From assembly GCA_944472155.2 (NCBI GenBank), contig OX235273.1:105918582-105982581 (forward strand): 64,000 nucleotides of DNA, read 5' to 3'. The notes below the pieces were generated by a model, which worked only from the letters and a program-made list of their open reading frames with translations, ran no database searches and was not told where the DNA came from. The position numbers were made by a program, and so were the translations under genes. Below are positions 41,906 through 53,989 of the stretch, piece by piece (the stretch's first letter is position 1; every line of letters starts with the position of its first letter). Source of the DNA: Trichobilharzia szidati (Eukaryota > Platyhelminthes > Trematoda > Strigeidida > Schistosomatidae).

Positions 41906-42284
41906 GTCTAAATATTTTTAAATACTTAATCGTTTCAACTCTTAGTTATTTAACAACCTATATCATTTCAGATTTATGTTGCTCTCAGTTCCTATCAGTT
42001 ACTCCTTGTCATCGAGAGAAATGATCAAATCTTTATTGTAATTTATATTTTTAACATTTTTCAGATTGTAACCAGTTGAGGAGAATCCTCGAAATAATAA
42101 AAGAAGATCGTGTAAAATACCCATTGGAACATTAGATTGAGAAGAACAAGAAGTTCAGCAAAGATATCTTTTCGGCGATTTATATTCGTACCTTCAAACT
42201 TTCATATCAAGTTGAAAATTATTATCACCTTCGTTACTATGTGGAATTAAACAAATAGGTGTCTAGATCTCTGAGGTTAGGGAA

Positions 42285-42420
42285 TCACTACCTTCATGGC
42301 GGGTGCCAGTAAGCATTAAACCTAGACCAATGGATTCTTGCTGATAACCTCTAATCAGATAGAATCAAACGAAGCATACCTCGATGACGAGCTGCCTTCT
42401 TTGTAGACCACTTTAATGAA
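42285..42420 (+). mobile_element. Family C fragment
   Basis: GGCGGGTGCCAGTAAGCATT, AAACCTAGACCAATGG and CCTCGATGACGAGCTGCC follow the family C order from ribozyme stem II into the tail. Ribozyme core lost. Confidence 0.58.
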
Positions 42421-42524
42421 TAAGTGATCATAAAACCCCTCTATAAACAGTCTATTCACACTACTGATATTTGTTTGGATATTTCAATTGACTTCGTAAT
42501 TACTACCCTTTTTTTCTCTCAAGC

Positions 42525-42697
42525 TATGATTGGTCATCCAAGGGTGACATGGAGGAGGTCATGTGATGAGGAGGAGATGAAAGCATGTGGGCAGACGTGG
42601 AGCCAGGTGAAAATGTTTGCAGAGAACCGAGCGCAATGAAGACGTGTAGCTGAAGCCCTATGTTCCTCTAGGAACTAAAGGAAACAGTAATAATAAT
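42525..42697 (+). mobile_element. RTE-type LINE 3' end
   Basis: GTGACATGGAGGAGGTCATG, GAAGCCCTATGTTCCTCTAG and GAACTAAAGGAAAC with an AAT-repeat tail. Confidence 0.78.
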
Positions 42698-43560
42698 AAT
42701 TTTCTCGCAAACTGCACTACCGTTCGCGCGTCTCCCTCTAAATTGGCCCACATTCATTTGTCGTCATATTCGCCCTACTTTTAGTGCTTCAGTTTTCTGT
42801 TGTGTAATGGCGGACTGTTAACAACAATGTGTCGTCATACTACTGCTATTCTGTTTGAGTGATCTCACCATTACGGTATGGAGTGACTACTTGACCTTGA
42901 TCTGTCTTTGGAAAACGTGCTCTCTGTTCTCTGTTTGATTTCATTCCGCCCTGTAGGGAAATATTCTTACTGATTCTCCAGGTATTTCATGGTTGTGTTT
43001 GTGTGGATAATCTTGTTGAAGAGTACGTATTTTGTACTTGAGAGACTCTTGGAATGTGCGACTAGAAGACAAGAGTGAGCTGAGATAATTTTGTAATTGT
43101 GATATAAGTTACTATTATTATTATTGGATGATACCATAGACTGTATCTTATTATACCTTGTTTCGATATCTTTCAAATATAATTATGGACTGTGTTTAAC
43201 TCGTCGATCTCTGGCAAACTATATTCAAGGACGTATTCATTGGTTTCCTGCATGCAGACCACTACACCAACACTCAGGACTAATTACACGACACGAGATA
43301 CTCTCCTAGTGGGCCAGTCATGCAAAGGGGACTTATCTGAAATTTTTAGCTACCAGTGAAGTTAGATTTGACTGAATTAATTGGATTTAATAGAATTATA
43401 AACTTAGATAACTCGTCCCATTTTCCAGGGTGTTTTCCTTTCATACCACACAAGAAGAAAAGTATTGCCAGAATCTGTGTCCATTTGACTACCTGACAAT
43501 TAAAACAGAAAATAGATGAAATTAGTATCATACGGGATGAAAAACGGAGAGAATATTTAC
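42698..43560. other. Unclassified; possible element with ATT tail
   Basis: Sequence from 42700 to an ATT run at about 43109-43124 could be another retroelement end, but no motif identifies it. Confidence 0.3.
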
Positions 43561-43564
43561 ACTC

Positions 43565-43715
43565 GGCCCATCTGAAGTTTCACTAGCAGTGGCTTTGTTT
43601 CTAAACCAGAACCTCTCACTCTTCCCGGGCTTACTATCAGCCAGGCGAGGAATAACAGTGCGTCGGGCGAGAATAGAACCTAGACCTCCCACATGGCCGG
43701 CTAGCATAATCATGA
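43565..43715 (-). mobile_element. tRNA-like SINE remnant
   Basis: Minus strand GGAGGTCTAGGTTCTATTCTC (B-box-like) followed by AGTAAGCCCGGGAAGAGTG, parallel to 48.95-49.1 kb on the plus strand. Confidence 0.45.
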
Positions 43716-43719
43716 CAAA

Positions 43720-44797
43720 ATAAACAGTCGAAGTTCCGATCATCTATTTTGAGGCATTGTTCAAACTTTGTTTATTAAAACGTTCCCCTCTATCCTGTTC
43801 GTGTACAAACACGTCAATCATAATGTTTATCTGTGTGCCAAAGTTACAAAGAAAGCTCATCAATTATAATTTTCAACAAAGAAATAATTATATCAATGGT
43901 TCTCTTCTACCTAGCACCATTCAGTTGACCGTCCTTATCTAACAAAGTGTTTTATTATATATCGGATATGACTACAGAATTGGCGCCTCTCCTCTAACTA
44001 TGAACTATAGATTGACGTACTAGAAAAACAACGTGCAGTTTATTTATTGTTCACTTTTTCTCAACGTAAACTATGTTCCTTTATGAATTTTATTTGAAAA
44101 GTTTTCTAAAATAAAAAAGCTCATAGATAGGCTTTACAAAAATCAAGTTGAATTATTTCCCATATTTGTCCGTATTATCCGTATTTTTCTTCCGTTCAAT
44201 GTTCAAGTGTTTCAACGCAAGCCAATATTGAACACTTGAACATATGTGTAGCTGACAAAATGTCGTCTTTTCTTTCATTATTAGTAATGCAATATATATG
44301 TATATATATATATATGTATGGTAGAGGAGTTCTAAAATGGAATTTTTGTGAACATTAACATTTATTCATAGCGTCAATGACATTTACTAAAAGGCGAAGG
44401 GTGAATTATGAATCGCTTTTTTAAAAGAAAAATGCAGTAAAATGCCACATTACAGGAGTTTAATTTCAAATGGCGAACATTTAATGTACTGGATACATAA
44501 ATTCTTTTGATGAAAGGGAAGTGATATAATATCTGTGAGATGAAATGTGCATTGTTGCTGACAGGTGAAAATGACATAAGGGAAAGTTTAAAGATATTTT
44601 TAATATACTGGGGAGAGAAAAAAAAGACACTTTTTTTCTTCTGTATGTAACATTTTAGCGAATTCTAACTTTTTGGATATTCCATTCTTGCTGATTGACT
44701 TTATGTGAAGTCCAAAATGTAGACTGACAATGAGTTTATCTGTGTGGAGTTGTGATTTCATTCTAAGCATTAATAATGGAAACCAGAAAGTGAATAG
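43720..44797. other. Unassigned AT-rich stretch
   Basis: A TA/TG run near 44294-44320; nothing else recognised. Confidence 0.4.
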
Positions 44798-45372
44798 TTA
44801 AGATAAACAAGCAAGACAAGCTTTCATTTCTCTCAATTCTGTGCGGAGGTCAACAGCACTGAGTATCATAAATAAGATCCGGATTTTCAACTCTAATGTG
44901 AAGTCAGTCAGTGCTACTCACTATACGGATCAGAGACTTGACGCCACCTCACGAAGGGCACCTTAAACAAACTACAGACCTTCGTCAACAGCTGCCTTCG
45001 CTCAGTACTCAAGATCAAATGGCCAGCCAGAAAAGATCAGCAACAGAGATCTCTTGGAGCGAACCAACCAGGAACCGATTGTTAAACAAAAAGGCAGGAA
45101 GAAATGGAGGTGGATTGGCCGTACTCTGAGGGAACCATCAAGTGACGTCACTAGACAAGCCATTGCTCGAGTGGAACCCGAAAGGGAAGCGGCGAGTTGG
45201 TCGTCAGTGCAAGGGTGACTTGAAGGAGGTCATGTGAAGAGGAGATAAAAACGTGTGGGCAGACTTGGAGCCAGGTGAAGACTAGCAGACAACCGAACGC
45301 AATGGAAACGTGCAGCTGAAGCCCTATGTTACTCTAGGAACTAAAGGAAATAATTAATTAATTAAGATAAAC
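44798..45372 (+). mobile_element. RTE-type LINE 3' end with TSD
   Basis: Body 44809-45361, flanked by TTAAGATAAAC at 44798-44808 and 45362-45372 (11-bp perfect target-site duplication). Plus-strand reading, with shifts, gives RIFNSNVKSVSAT, TFVNSCLRSVLKIKWPARKD and KWRWIGRTLREPSSDVTRQA, the C-terminal extension of an RTE ORF. It ends CTAGGAACTAAAGGAAATAA and an ATTA tail. 5' truncated. Confidence 0.85.
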
Positions 45373-46070
45373 TAGAGTAGATGAAGACAGGACTTCAGTT
45401 GAGCATGGAGAAGACAGAGGTAATAAAGATATCTAACTGGTCTTCCACCAACACACAAAAAATGTGAAGAAAGTCACTTCCTCCACTTACCTATGCAATT
45501 GCAGGAGACATGGATGACAGTTTTTAAAGAAGGAACGGAGAAGCGAGCCACATATCCCTTAATCTGCATTCAGTGTAGATATTTACAGCACTCATTACAA
45601 GGAAAAAGATCCGAAATTTTAGCAGTAATGCTAGGTCAATGCTTTTATCTAGCTCAAGGACGTGGCATTCCGACAGGCTGTAGTCTTTTATCAATATCTG
45701 TCTTCATTGCATCAGTATTGAAAATCAGATAGCCAGCCAGAAAGGATAGGCAATAAAGAACTCTGCAAGAGAAACAACGATGAATATATTGCTCAAGAAA
45801 TATGCAAAACGAAATGGAGATGAATTGAACATACACTGAAGCGATCACTGAGTGCCACCAGATGCCAGGTCATCACTTGAGAAGGACTCAAGTGCGAAGT
45901 GAGTGATGAGTTAGACGTCTGAAAGAGACATCAAGAAGATCATGCGAAGACGGAATGAGAGTTTCTGGAAAATCATGGTGGAAAAGATAGCAGAGAACGG
46001 GGTGAAATGGCGATTTACTGCTGAAGGCTTACGTTATACTGTGAATTCAAGGGATTAGTGAGTGAGATAA
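45373..46070 (+). mobile_element. RTE-type LINE fragment, degraded
   Basis: Starts GAAGACAGGACTTCAGTTGAGC (the region encoding KTGLQ after motif C), continues through a poorly conserved middle, then AATCAGATAGCCAGCCAG, AACGAAATGGAGATGAATTG and TGAAGGCTTACGTTATACTG. Much older than its neighbour. Confidence 0.65.
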
Positions 46071-46071
46071 A

Positions 46072-46215
46072 CTAGGAACCCGAAGATTCTTCGTGAGATC
46101 CATGGTGTGGTCATGGGTGCGTACTTCAGAAAAGCTTTCAAATGAGTACGAAACAACTCTGTAGTCCACAAAGTTTTTCAATGGTTATTTGACTAATGAC
46201 AGTTCATGATTAGAT
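46072..46215 (+). mobile_element. Family B SINE, single arm
   Basis: ATGGTGTGGTCATGGGTGCG (B-box remnant), then GTACTTCAGAAAAGCTTTC, TACGAAACAACTCTGTAG and the tail to TTCATGATTAGATA. Ribozyme heavily mutated. Confidence 0.6.
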
Positions 46216-46569
46216 ATAAACTAGAAAGGTTTTATGTTGTATTTTGTGGATCCTCAACAGTTCTCAGCAATGAACTTTATTCAACATGGAATACGAAATT
46301 ACTATACACAAATCTTCTATAAAATGAAGTGCTCAGTTTGAAATAACTTCAGATTTGCCAGACTGATATTTTTTGAACATCTCAGATAGTTTTATCAACA
46401 TTTAACCACCCAACCTACTTCTGCAGTTTTGCGTAATTAGGCTATTGATGAGTTGACATTCAGATCCTAGTTAGAATAAATCCTTCAAATGACAGCCAGG
46501 AAAATCCCTAAATTTGGAGTGAATATTTTTATAATTATTCATTCCTTCCATTTGGATTGCAAAATAGAA

Positions 46570-46790
46570 ATTCAATGAAATATCTCCATTGCACTTTGTT
46601 ATGTACAAAAGCCAACTGGCTCCACAGCTACCCATGAACTTTTATTCCTCCCCTCCGATGTCACATGTGAACATCCGCCCCGTCTCTCATCCATTCGAGT
46701 CCCACTTGGTGACCTCCCTGGTATATTATGTCACTTTAAGATCCTGTCAGAGTATGAGAGAAGGCAGCTGTTGGTGATAGCCTAAACCAC
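46570..46790 (-). mobile_element. RTE-type LINE fragment
   Basis: ATCTCCATTGCACTTTGTTA, TCTCATCCATTCGAGTCCC and GTGACCTCCCTGGTATATT are the RC of the region encoding NP.GKR and its surroundings. The 3' terminus is missing. Confidence 0.58.
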
Positions 46791-46835
46791 GTTGTTGTAA
46801 ATGCTTTTGGTAACACACTCACTAATTTTCTAAAC

Positions 46836-47328
46836 AATATAGTATTGAATTATACAAACGTCAATTCACTTCTTCAATACGAATTAGAAACTTGGCGGGT
46901 CACAAAAAATGAATATTTCCAACAGCCTGTTGCAGACCTTTATCAACAACTGTCTTCGTTCTATACTGAAGATCAGATGGCCAGAAAGAATCAACAACAT
47001 GAAACTATGGGAACAAACAAAACAAGAACCAATCGCTCAACAAATATGCAAGAGAAAGTGGAGATGGATTGGACACTCGTTGAGAAGGCCGCTAGGTGAC
47101 ATCGCGCGTCAGGCCAGTGCTCGAGTGGAACCCGAAAGGGAAGCGGCGAGTGGGACGTTGAAGGGTGACATGGAGGAGATTGTGTGAAGAAGAGTTGAAA
47201 CAGTATGGACTAACATGGATGCAGGTGAAAAGTAAAGCAGAAGACAGAAGCAAGCGGAGACGTGTAGTTGAAGCCCTATGTTGCATTAGGAACCTAAGGG
47301 AACAATAATAATAATATAGTATTGAATT
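46836..47328 (+). mobile_element. RTE-type LINE 3' end with 16-bp TSD
   Basis: AATATAGTATTGAATT at 46836-46851 and again at 47313-47328 flank a 5'-truncated copy (46852-47312). Its reading frame, with one frame change, gives MNISNSLLQTFINNCLRSIL, KIRWPERINNMKLWEQTKQE, QICKRKWRWIGHSLRRPLGD and ARVEPEREAASGTLKGDM. It ends GGAACCTAAGGGAACAATAATA. The perfect TSD and open frame make this one of the younger RTE insertions here. Confidence 0.88.
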
Positions 47329-47479
47329 GAAATTGGTGTTAACAAATTCGGTTCTTATTCTTTGTGCTAAGTATTTTAGATCTCCATTCCTATTTGAAAG
47401 TAATGAACGCCAGTTGTGCTTTCTATCCATATGTTGGTTAAGTTTGACATTTTGATCCATGCTGCGTATGGGTGAAAAG

Positions 47480-47660
47480 ATTTTTTCTTACTCAGGTTAG
47501 TGAATGAGACGAATTTCCTCAGATTTCTGCCTGTTGATGATTGGCGCTTGCTGTTGTTAGTTAGGTGTCTTTATCACCTTATTCTCCTGTAAGCTCACCT
47601 GAACTTCCGTCTTCACTGCCAATGAAAAGGCACCTACCTCCCATCACAAATGCTCATCAG
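47480..47660 (-). mobile_element. RTE-type LINE fragment
   Basis: TTGATGATTGGCGCTTGCTG and CTCACCTGAACTTCCGTCTTC match the RTE region seen at 30.36-30.48 kb (minus). Confidence 0.45.
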
Positions 47661-47859
47661 TAAACATACTAGGTTAAAATGTGACTGCTGTTCAAGTCTT
47701 CACTGATATTCAATAGATTTCCTCCATCTCATTTAAACGACAGTTTAATGTACAGAATACCTGAATGTTGTTCAATTGAGTGCCCGTGGATGTTCAAAAC
47801 CACAGTATAATCGGTTCCTAATTTTCATCAACAAGGAATTTCGATACTTTCATCAACAA

Positions 47860-48372
47860 CGACTGTTATTTTCATCATTCTTTTTACCCCACACTACGCT
47901 GAAATCAGACTGCAACAAAATTTGGATTTCCAGCGCCAGTTTTATGTCAGTCATTTCCTCTGTATGGGTCAGAAACTTGGCGTGTGCGTTACCGAAAGCA
48001 TTTCTAACAGCTACCACCTTCGCTGGCTCCATACTGAAGATCAAATTACCAGAAAGAGTTAGCAACAAGAAACTCTAAAAACGAACCAATCAAGAATCTA
48101 TTGCTCAACAAATATGCTGGAGAAAATGGAGACAGATCAGATAAATGCTGTGGAAACCGTTTGGTGAAATTACGCTCCTGGGCGTCACTGGATTGGAACA
48201 CCCATGGAAAACGCCAACTGGGACGTCAATCCGGAAGTAAAATAGAGGAGATAGTGTGAGAGGGAAGTCAGAGGCTACAGGCAATCGTGGATCCTGTTAA
48301 ATAGGATTAAACAGAGTAGAACAAAGTGGAGATGTTCCACTGGGAACCTATGGTAAGGGTAATTATATAAGG
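47860..48372 (+). mobile_element. RTE-type LINE 3' end, degraded
   Basis: ACTGAAGATCAAATTACCAG, CAATCAAGAATCTATTGCTC, GGAGAAAATGGAGACAGATC and a weak 3' end near 48340. Frames are broken. Confidence 0.68.
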
Positions 48373-48374
48373 AT

Positions 48375-48929
48375 AACTACTATAGCTGGTGTTATTATTT
48401 GTGATGCAGGATTATTCACCCAGATAACTTCATTAGGTCCTATTGGTAGAGAACAAACAAAAGCGAAAAATAAAATGACAGAATTCACTCGAATTTTATT
48501 TTGCATATTCCACTGTTTGTTTTCTTTCACGCATGAGTAACATTACTTGTTTTTTTATGCAGGTAATTAATATTCATGCCCTCCCTTAATTGAACTGTGA
48601 CTTTTCGGTTAGCTGAAGTATAAATAGAGCAAATAAAATAACCAAAAATAAACGTAATTGTTTACATATATATAGTCTTAAACCAATCATTCAGGTGACT
48701 TATTCGATAGATATTCATTAGCTAGTCAGTTAGTTAGTTAGTTAGTTTTACTCCGGGTGAATACGTACAACAGTGTCCTTACTACTTGCCTACAGTTTCA
48801 GAGTTGAAGCAAATAAAAATAAACTGGTCCTTTCATTATGTTTTCATTCAACTGGAAATTTATTCGACGTGTAAGAGAGTCTTACCTTTCTCTAGGTGAA
48901 CTGATGTATTTGTAAACAATAGTTAATAG
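48375..48929. other. Unassigned AT-rich stretch
   Basis: A (TTAG)n run at about 48727-48746; nothing else. Confidence 0.4.
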
Positions 48930-49140
48930 TGTTGTGCTCCCCAGTCAGTTGACGGGGTGGGAGGAGGAGATCCGAGTTCGACCCCCGGCCACCGATGCGT
49001 TCCGAAACCCTACCTAGTCTGCTATCCAGTAATAAGCCGGGAAAAGACGGAAGTTTGGGGACGTGAGGTTAGAAACATCATCGTTTCTAAAATCCCAAAG
49101 AAGCTCGAAGCTTCTTGTCCCACTGGGACTGCGAAGGAAT
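48930..49140 (+). mobile_element. tRNA-like SINE remnant
   Basis: GATCCGAGTTCGACCCCCGG (B-box-like, paired), AGTAATAAGCCGGGAAAAG and CTTGTCCCACTGGGAC. Same family as 43.57-43.72 kb. Confidence 0.5.
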
Positions 49141-49144
49141 GAAA

Positions 49145-49690
49145 CAGAAGCAGTCAGTAGCATGCATAAATGTTATTTCAATATTGCATTCTCAGAAAAA
49201 TAATTAATAAGTATTGACAACAGAAATAAGGATAAAAAGTTGCATTTTGCATCTCACTAATCAGAAACATTTAGCTGGTTATTTGAGCATTATCTAAATT
49301 TCCAAATAATAGTAAAGCAATAATTTTGGAAATGTTCTTTCTCTTCGAGTTTCAGACAGTGGTTTATGATAGACTACCGGCAATGATGTACCATGCATAT
49401 CCTTTTTTTCTGAAAGACGCTCATGAGGTGTGTCTACTCCATTCTTCTCAAAATCTGAGTGCTGCAGTCTTTCTTGATCCTTTCAAATGGTGTTTGTGTA
49501 CAGCTTTTTTTGTATGCCTTTGGTTTATTGCTATTTTTATTATTATTATTAAGATTATTATTTGATTCCCAAAATCACCGTCATTGGTTAAAATTTTATA
49601 TATAAATCTATGTAAATTAGAGTAAAGCCTGAAGAAGATCTAATTGAAAACAATATTGTTCGCTTATATGTCTTGTTCTAATATTGTAAA
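49145..49690. other. Unassigned AT-rich stretch
   Basis: Nothing recognisable. Confidence 0.4.
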
Positions 49691-49694
49691 TAAA

Positions 49695-50540
49695 GCAAAT
49701 ACACGTTGAGAGCTGGACCATGCAGCAGACTGTGGGTAGCGCGAAGACAAGAATAAGTTGGGCTGACAAGAAGACACTAGAAGATCTGGATTTCACGGAT
49801 GATTTATGTCTAATGTCACAAAAACTCAAATACTTACAGGCGAAGACCAACAAGTTATCGGAAGAAGCAGAGAAGACAGGACTTCAGATGAACATAAAGA
49901 AGGCAGAAGTGATGAAGATAACTATCAGCAACAACAAGTACCATTCATAATCGTCAGGAAAAATTTGGAGGAAGTCAATTCTTTCATTTATATAAGCAGT
50001 ATGGTTTCAACTACAGGCAGTCGGCACAGATGAGGATGTCAAAGGCAGGATCGGAGAGTCAGAGTAGACTATCATCAATTTGGAAATCTTCTGCGCTCAG
50101 TATAAAGTACGAACCTTGAATTTTCAACACAAATGTTAAGTCAGTCAGTTGTATTGTATTTTTCATAGCCTCTGTGCATCACGAAAAGCATTTTGCCAAC
50201 AGCTGCCTCCTTCTGTCGACAGTGAAGATCAAATGACCAGAAACAATTAGCAACAAGAACCTCTGGAAACGAACCAGTTATGGAGATGGACTGGACACAC
50301 TCTGAGGAGGCCGTTGGGTGATGTCGCGCACCAGGCCAGCACTTGAGGAACCCGAATAGGGAACGATGGGTTGAGTGTCCGTGGGTGACACAGTAGAGAT
50401 CATGTGAGGAGTAGTTCAAAGCCTGTGGGTAATAGTGGGGTCAGCTGAAGAGGCCGGCAGAGGTTAGGACGAAGTGGAAATTTGTAGCTGAAGCCCTATT
50501 TTCCACTCGGAACCTGAAAGAATACTACAAATAATCTCCT
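49695..50540 (+). mobile_element. RTE-type LINE, RT motif C to 3' end
   Basis: Begins TRISWADKKTLEDLDFTDDL: motif C as FTDD instead of FADD, with both Asp kept. Then KTNKLSEEAEKTGLQMNIKK and AEVMKITI, the thumb region. Later parts (50120-50530) hold the degraded C-terminus and GAAGCCCTATTTTCCACTCG near 50490. One of the few copies here that reaches into the RT domain. Confidence 0.78.
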
Positions 50541-50659
50541 TCATTAGTAACCGACACTAACTTTAATGCTTTCATATTTAATTTATCTGACCCACTTTAT
50601 ATTGCCTCCAAATATCACATTAATTCTGCTAATATTTCGTCTGGTAGACTAGGAACCAC

Positions 50660-50770
50660 CATTAACTGGACACTTAAGTATACCAAACTGACAGGAATCT
50701 CAAGTAGAAAGAAACATGGGTCATAGATTCCACTGCCAGTCACCATCAACCGAAATAACTAAACTGTTTT
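50660..50770 (+). mobile_element. Family A (Sm-alpha-like) relic
   Basis: AAACTGACAGGAATCTCAAG, AAAGAAACATGGGTCATAG and ATTCCACTGCCAGTCACC. The core became CUGACAG and stem II is gone. Confidence 0.55.
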
Positions 50771-50774
50771 ATTC

Positions 50775-51430
50775 GATAAATATTCACTGTGATCGGAAAG
50801 TTAAACGATGTAACATTTCACATGATGAGAAAATCCGTTTCATTCAAGCATGGAAACTATATATATCCTAATTAGGTATAGACTTCTACTAAGAAATCAG
50901 GAACAGTTTTTTTCCCTTGAAACGAATATGCTATTTTAAAACTCATATGGTTAATCGCTAAGATCTACTTCTCTAAATCATACATGTCTATTTGTCTGTC
51001 TGTTTGTGTGTGAGTGTGCGTGTGCGTGTATGGCTTGAAGATAAATATCACATCCTAATTACTGGATCATAAAAATGTTATTTAGCTTATATTTTTGTAA
51101 TATAATTTATAATTTCCTTGAATCGATTAGTAGATTTTTGAAAAAACAAAACTGCATAATGTGTTGGTAATGTGGCATTTTACTTTCATTAGTAATCGAT
51201 AAAAGCCTACGGCGGACTGATTAAACCACTAGACTACCTAAATTTCCATCCGGAATAATGAATTACTCTCTTTGTTACTGTTTGAATCTTTCAGATGTAT
51301 GTCCTTAGATCATGACAAGTACTGACGTAAATTTACGATTGAATCCAGCCCATCGCTGTGCACTTCTAGGAGGAAAGGAAAGGAAAATTCATACATTTAT
51401 TCCCCTTAATGAATTTGAATAAAGCAAGAA
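50775..51430. other. Unassigned AT-rich stretch
   Basis: A TG-rich run at about 51000-51030. Confidence 0.4.
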
Positions 51431-51990
51431 CAACAGTTTTTGCAGCATAAAGTGGTACCATCAGCGTTTATTTCGTTGGCTTCCCATCAGCTGCTTACAG
51501 GCCAAAGTCATTATTAAGTATATTTACAGAAACAATTTTAACATATGCACAGAGTTCAGTTTTAAACAAAAATCTATCAGTCAGTATATGCATACAATAG
51601 TAATATATATAATAATAAACACTTTATCGCGAACAATAATGATCATACACAATGAAAACTTTCGGCGTTACGTAATCAGATGAAAGAGAGGTGGAAATAT
51701 CCAGTTACCAGTGCTAGGAAAGACTGATAACCGCTTCTTTCTGAATGTATTAATCGTGTTTCAGGAGCTTTATGGAGATTGCTTCGTCAAACTTGAGGAG
51801 AATTGAACTCTTTTGCCTACTGATAATTTTGAACGATCTTGCGAAGTCCACCTCATGACCCGTGTCAAGGAGATGCCTGGCGATGGCACTGTTTAAAGCA
51901 TTTTTTCCCTTTAGATATAGGCCTTTTGGTATATGTTCAGAAAATCGGAGGTATGCTCTTCTTTCTGTTCTTTCAGTGTAAGGAAAATTT
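51431..51990 (-). pseudogene. PLE endonuclease C-terminus and 3' UTR
   Basis: Minus strand from 51985: SEHIPKGLYLKGKNALNSAI, then ARHLLDTGHEVDFARSFKII and FDEAISIKLLKHD, the second half of a first-lineage PLE endonuclease, followed by a long AT-rich 3' UTR. Within the UTR, at 51456-51496, the minus strand has AGCTGATGGGAAGCCAACG then AAATAAACGCTGATGG, the element also found at 38904. Confidence 0.72.
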
Positions 51991-52600
51991 TGTAAAGGAT
52001 TCAGCCTTGTTTACGACAGAACGACATTGCATCATACGATATACTGTAGACGAATATTTCACCTGAAGATTGTATACGGTTAGTAAGTATTTTGCAAGGT
52101 ATTACGCTAAGGATTCTGTAATGCTTGTGAACATAATTTCCAGAATAACACCAGTAAATATTACAGATTGTTATTACTGATGAACAGAGGATATTCTTTC
52201 CGATAACCACTTCATCAGGTTCCACAGTTATCCAACTTATTCTTTGTTTCATGGAGATTGGCGCCATACTTCAGGAAAACTCATTATTAAACGTTAAAAC
52301 TACAGGTTGCTGACAGCATTTTAATTGATTGAAGATGTCCATTATGAATTCCGAAAGACTGATTACTGCAGGAAAAACAATGTGAACAGCCAATAACATT
52401 GAAGTTTCTCAAGAAGTCCCTGCAGTATAACTCTAAACTCTATGGAACAAAGAATAGGTTGAATAACTGTGAGACCTGATGGAGTAGTCATCACTTTTTG
52501 AAATTTTTTACTGGGCATTTTTGATCAGTTACAGTTATATTAATTTTTGCGTATAATTAATGCCATATATTAGTCTCTAAATTATCAAGTAAATTTTCGG
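51991..52600. other. Unassigned stretch
   Basis: Possibly further PLE debris; no motif was seen. Confidence 0.3.
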
Positions 52601-52617
52601 TAAAATTCTTGATCCAA

Positions 52618-52816
52618 GTTTGCCGGCGGATTGGCATTAGTCAGGGGACTATTGAGAACCAAGGAGTACTGGACAGCTGTTTTCTCTTCGTTTCGAACGC
52701 GTTGGCAGTACTCACCCACCACGTTCGAATCCAGGACCTTCTGGTTACAAGTTCAGCTCATAGAATATTCAGCCACTCGGACTAGAATCAGTGGCCCGAG
52801 AATTCTACCAGTTCTC
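52618..52816 (-). mobile_element. Family B SINE, inverted arm of a triple
   Basis: RC tail stopped internally, ribozyme relic with stem I GTACTGG/CCAGTAC still paired at about 52666-52711, B box RC GGATTCGAACGTGG and A-box remnant. Confidence 0.75.
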
Positions 52817-53337
52817 CGTACTGCCAATTAGTCCCAAACAAGGATGAAACAGCTATCCATTACTCCCTGGTTTCCAATGGTTCTCTAACAGGAATCAGTC
52901 AGTGACCACACCTGAAACAAATCAAGTCCCCACCAATTAACTCTTGAAAATTAATCTGATACTCGCTAGTGACTGATTACAGAATGAAGTTACCTGGAAT
53001 TCTAGTGAACTGTCGTGACTAGCTAGGTCCACCAGGTAAGGCGTGAGGACATATAGTCTGCAATGACATTGACTGTTACTCACGATAAAATCACGAATTG
53101 ACAGAAGTTGAAATTAACTGGCCATTGGATTGGGTTCCAATGGCTGAATGATCTATTATCTTGACTTGTAACCGGAAGTCCCCTGGATCAAACCCTGTCA
53201 GCGGGTGCGTACTGCCGATGGATCCCAAATCAGGACCAGATAGCTGTTTAGTACTCCCTGGTTTTCAGTGGCTCTCTAAGTGACGTCAATCTATTACCAA
53301 ACTTGATTCAAATCAAATCCCTATAAACTGGCTCTTG
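52817..53337 (+). mobile_element. Family B SINE tandem dimer
   Basis: Order on the plus strand: ribozyme relic (52818-52863), tail, then directly ACTCTTGAAAATTAATCTG joined to the 5' head (ATACTCGCTAGTGACTGA), tRNA-like part (TGGCTGAATGATC near 53140; GGATCAAACCCTG near 53185), second ribozyme relic (53209-53254) and full tail. The two ribozymes are 391 bp apart, one unit length. A related AAAATTCT(T/C)GATCCAA at 52602-52617 and 53338-53353 may be the target-site duplication of the whole locus. Confidence 0.8.
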
Positions 53338-53369
53338 AAAATTCTCGATCCAACAGATTAAATTTCTTA

Positions 53370-53835
53370 GCGTCTTCAAAACTCTAGCAAGCAGTCTACA
53401 CTTCTCTGTATGGTCCAAAGCAACAGTAAGTAATGGTATACTACAGTGTACCAAATAAAGCTAATTGTTCTATTATGCACTTGATACTGAATATCAAAAA
53501 TCAGAAAAGGATATGCAACAAGGAAAACTGGCAACAAACCAACAAAGAACCTTTCGATCAACAAATATGCGGAAGGGAATGGAGATGCACTGGACATAAG
53601 ATGACGGGACTGTTGGTTGACATTACACTTAAGGCCGTCCCTCAATTGGGAACTGAATATGAAACGACGAGTTGGGCATTGGTCCACGAGTGACTTGAAA
53701 TATGTTATGTGAGGAGGAAATAAGAGCTTATAGGCAATCGTGGAGTGGGTTAAGATAGATTGCGGAAAACAGAGTGAAAGGAGATTTCCCAAGGGAACGA
53801 TTACCATAAAACTGTTAAATTTCACATTACTATAA
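53370..53835 (+). mobile_element. RTE-type LINE 3' end, degraded
   Basis: KNQKRICNKENWQQTNKEPF and CGREWRCTGHKMTGLLVDIT can be read in one frame; they are worn versions of the WPE.ISN and RWIGHTLR segments. Confidence 0.65.
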
Positions 53836-53989
53836 AACCCCAAGTTATATTCTTTTGATATCTTCTTGATATTCGTCAGTCCACCCTTTTTTCCAACACA
53901 AATCTTTTACTGTCACTTGTCTAATAATTTACTTTAGGCGAGTGTCTTTAATTTTGAAATACCTTAATTTTACTTACAATGACCTTACG

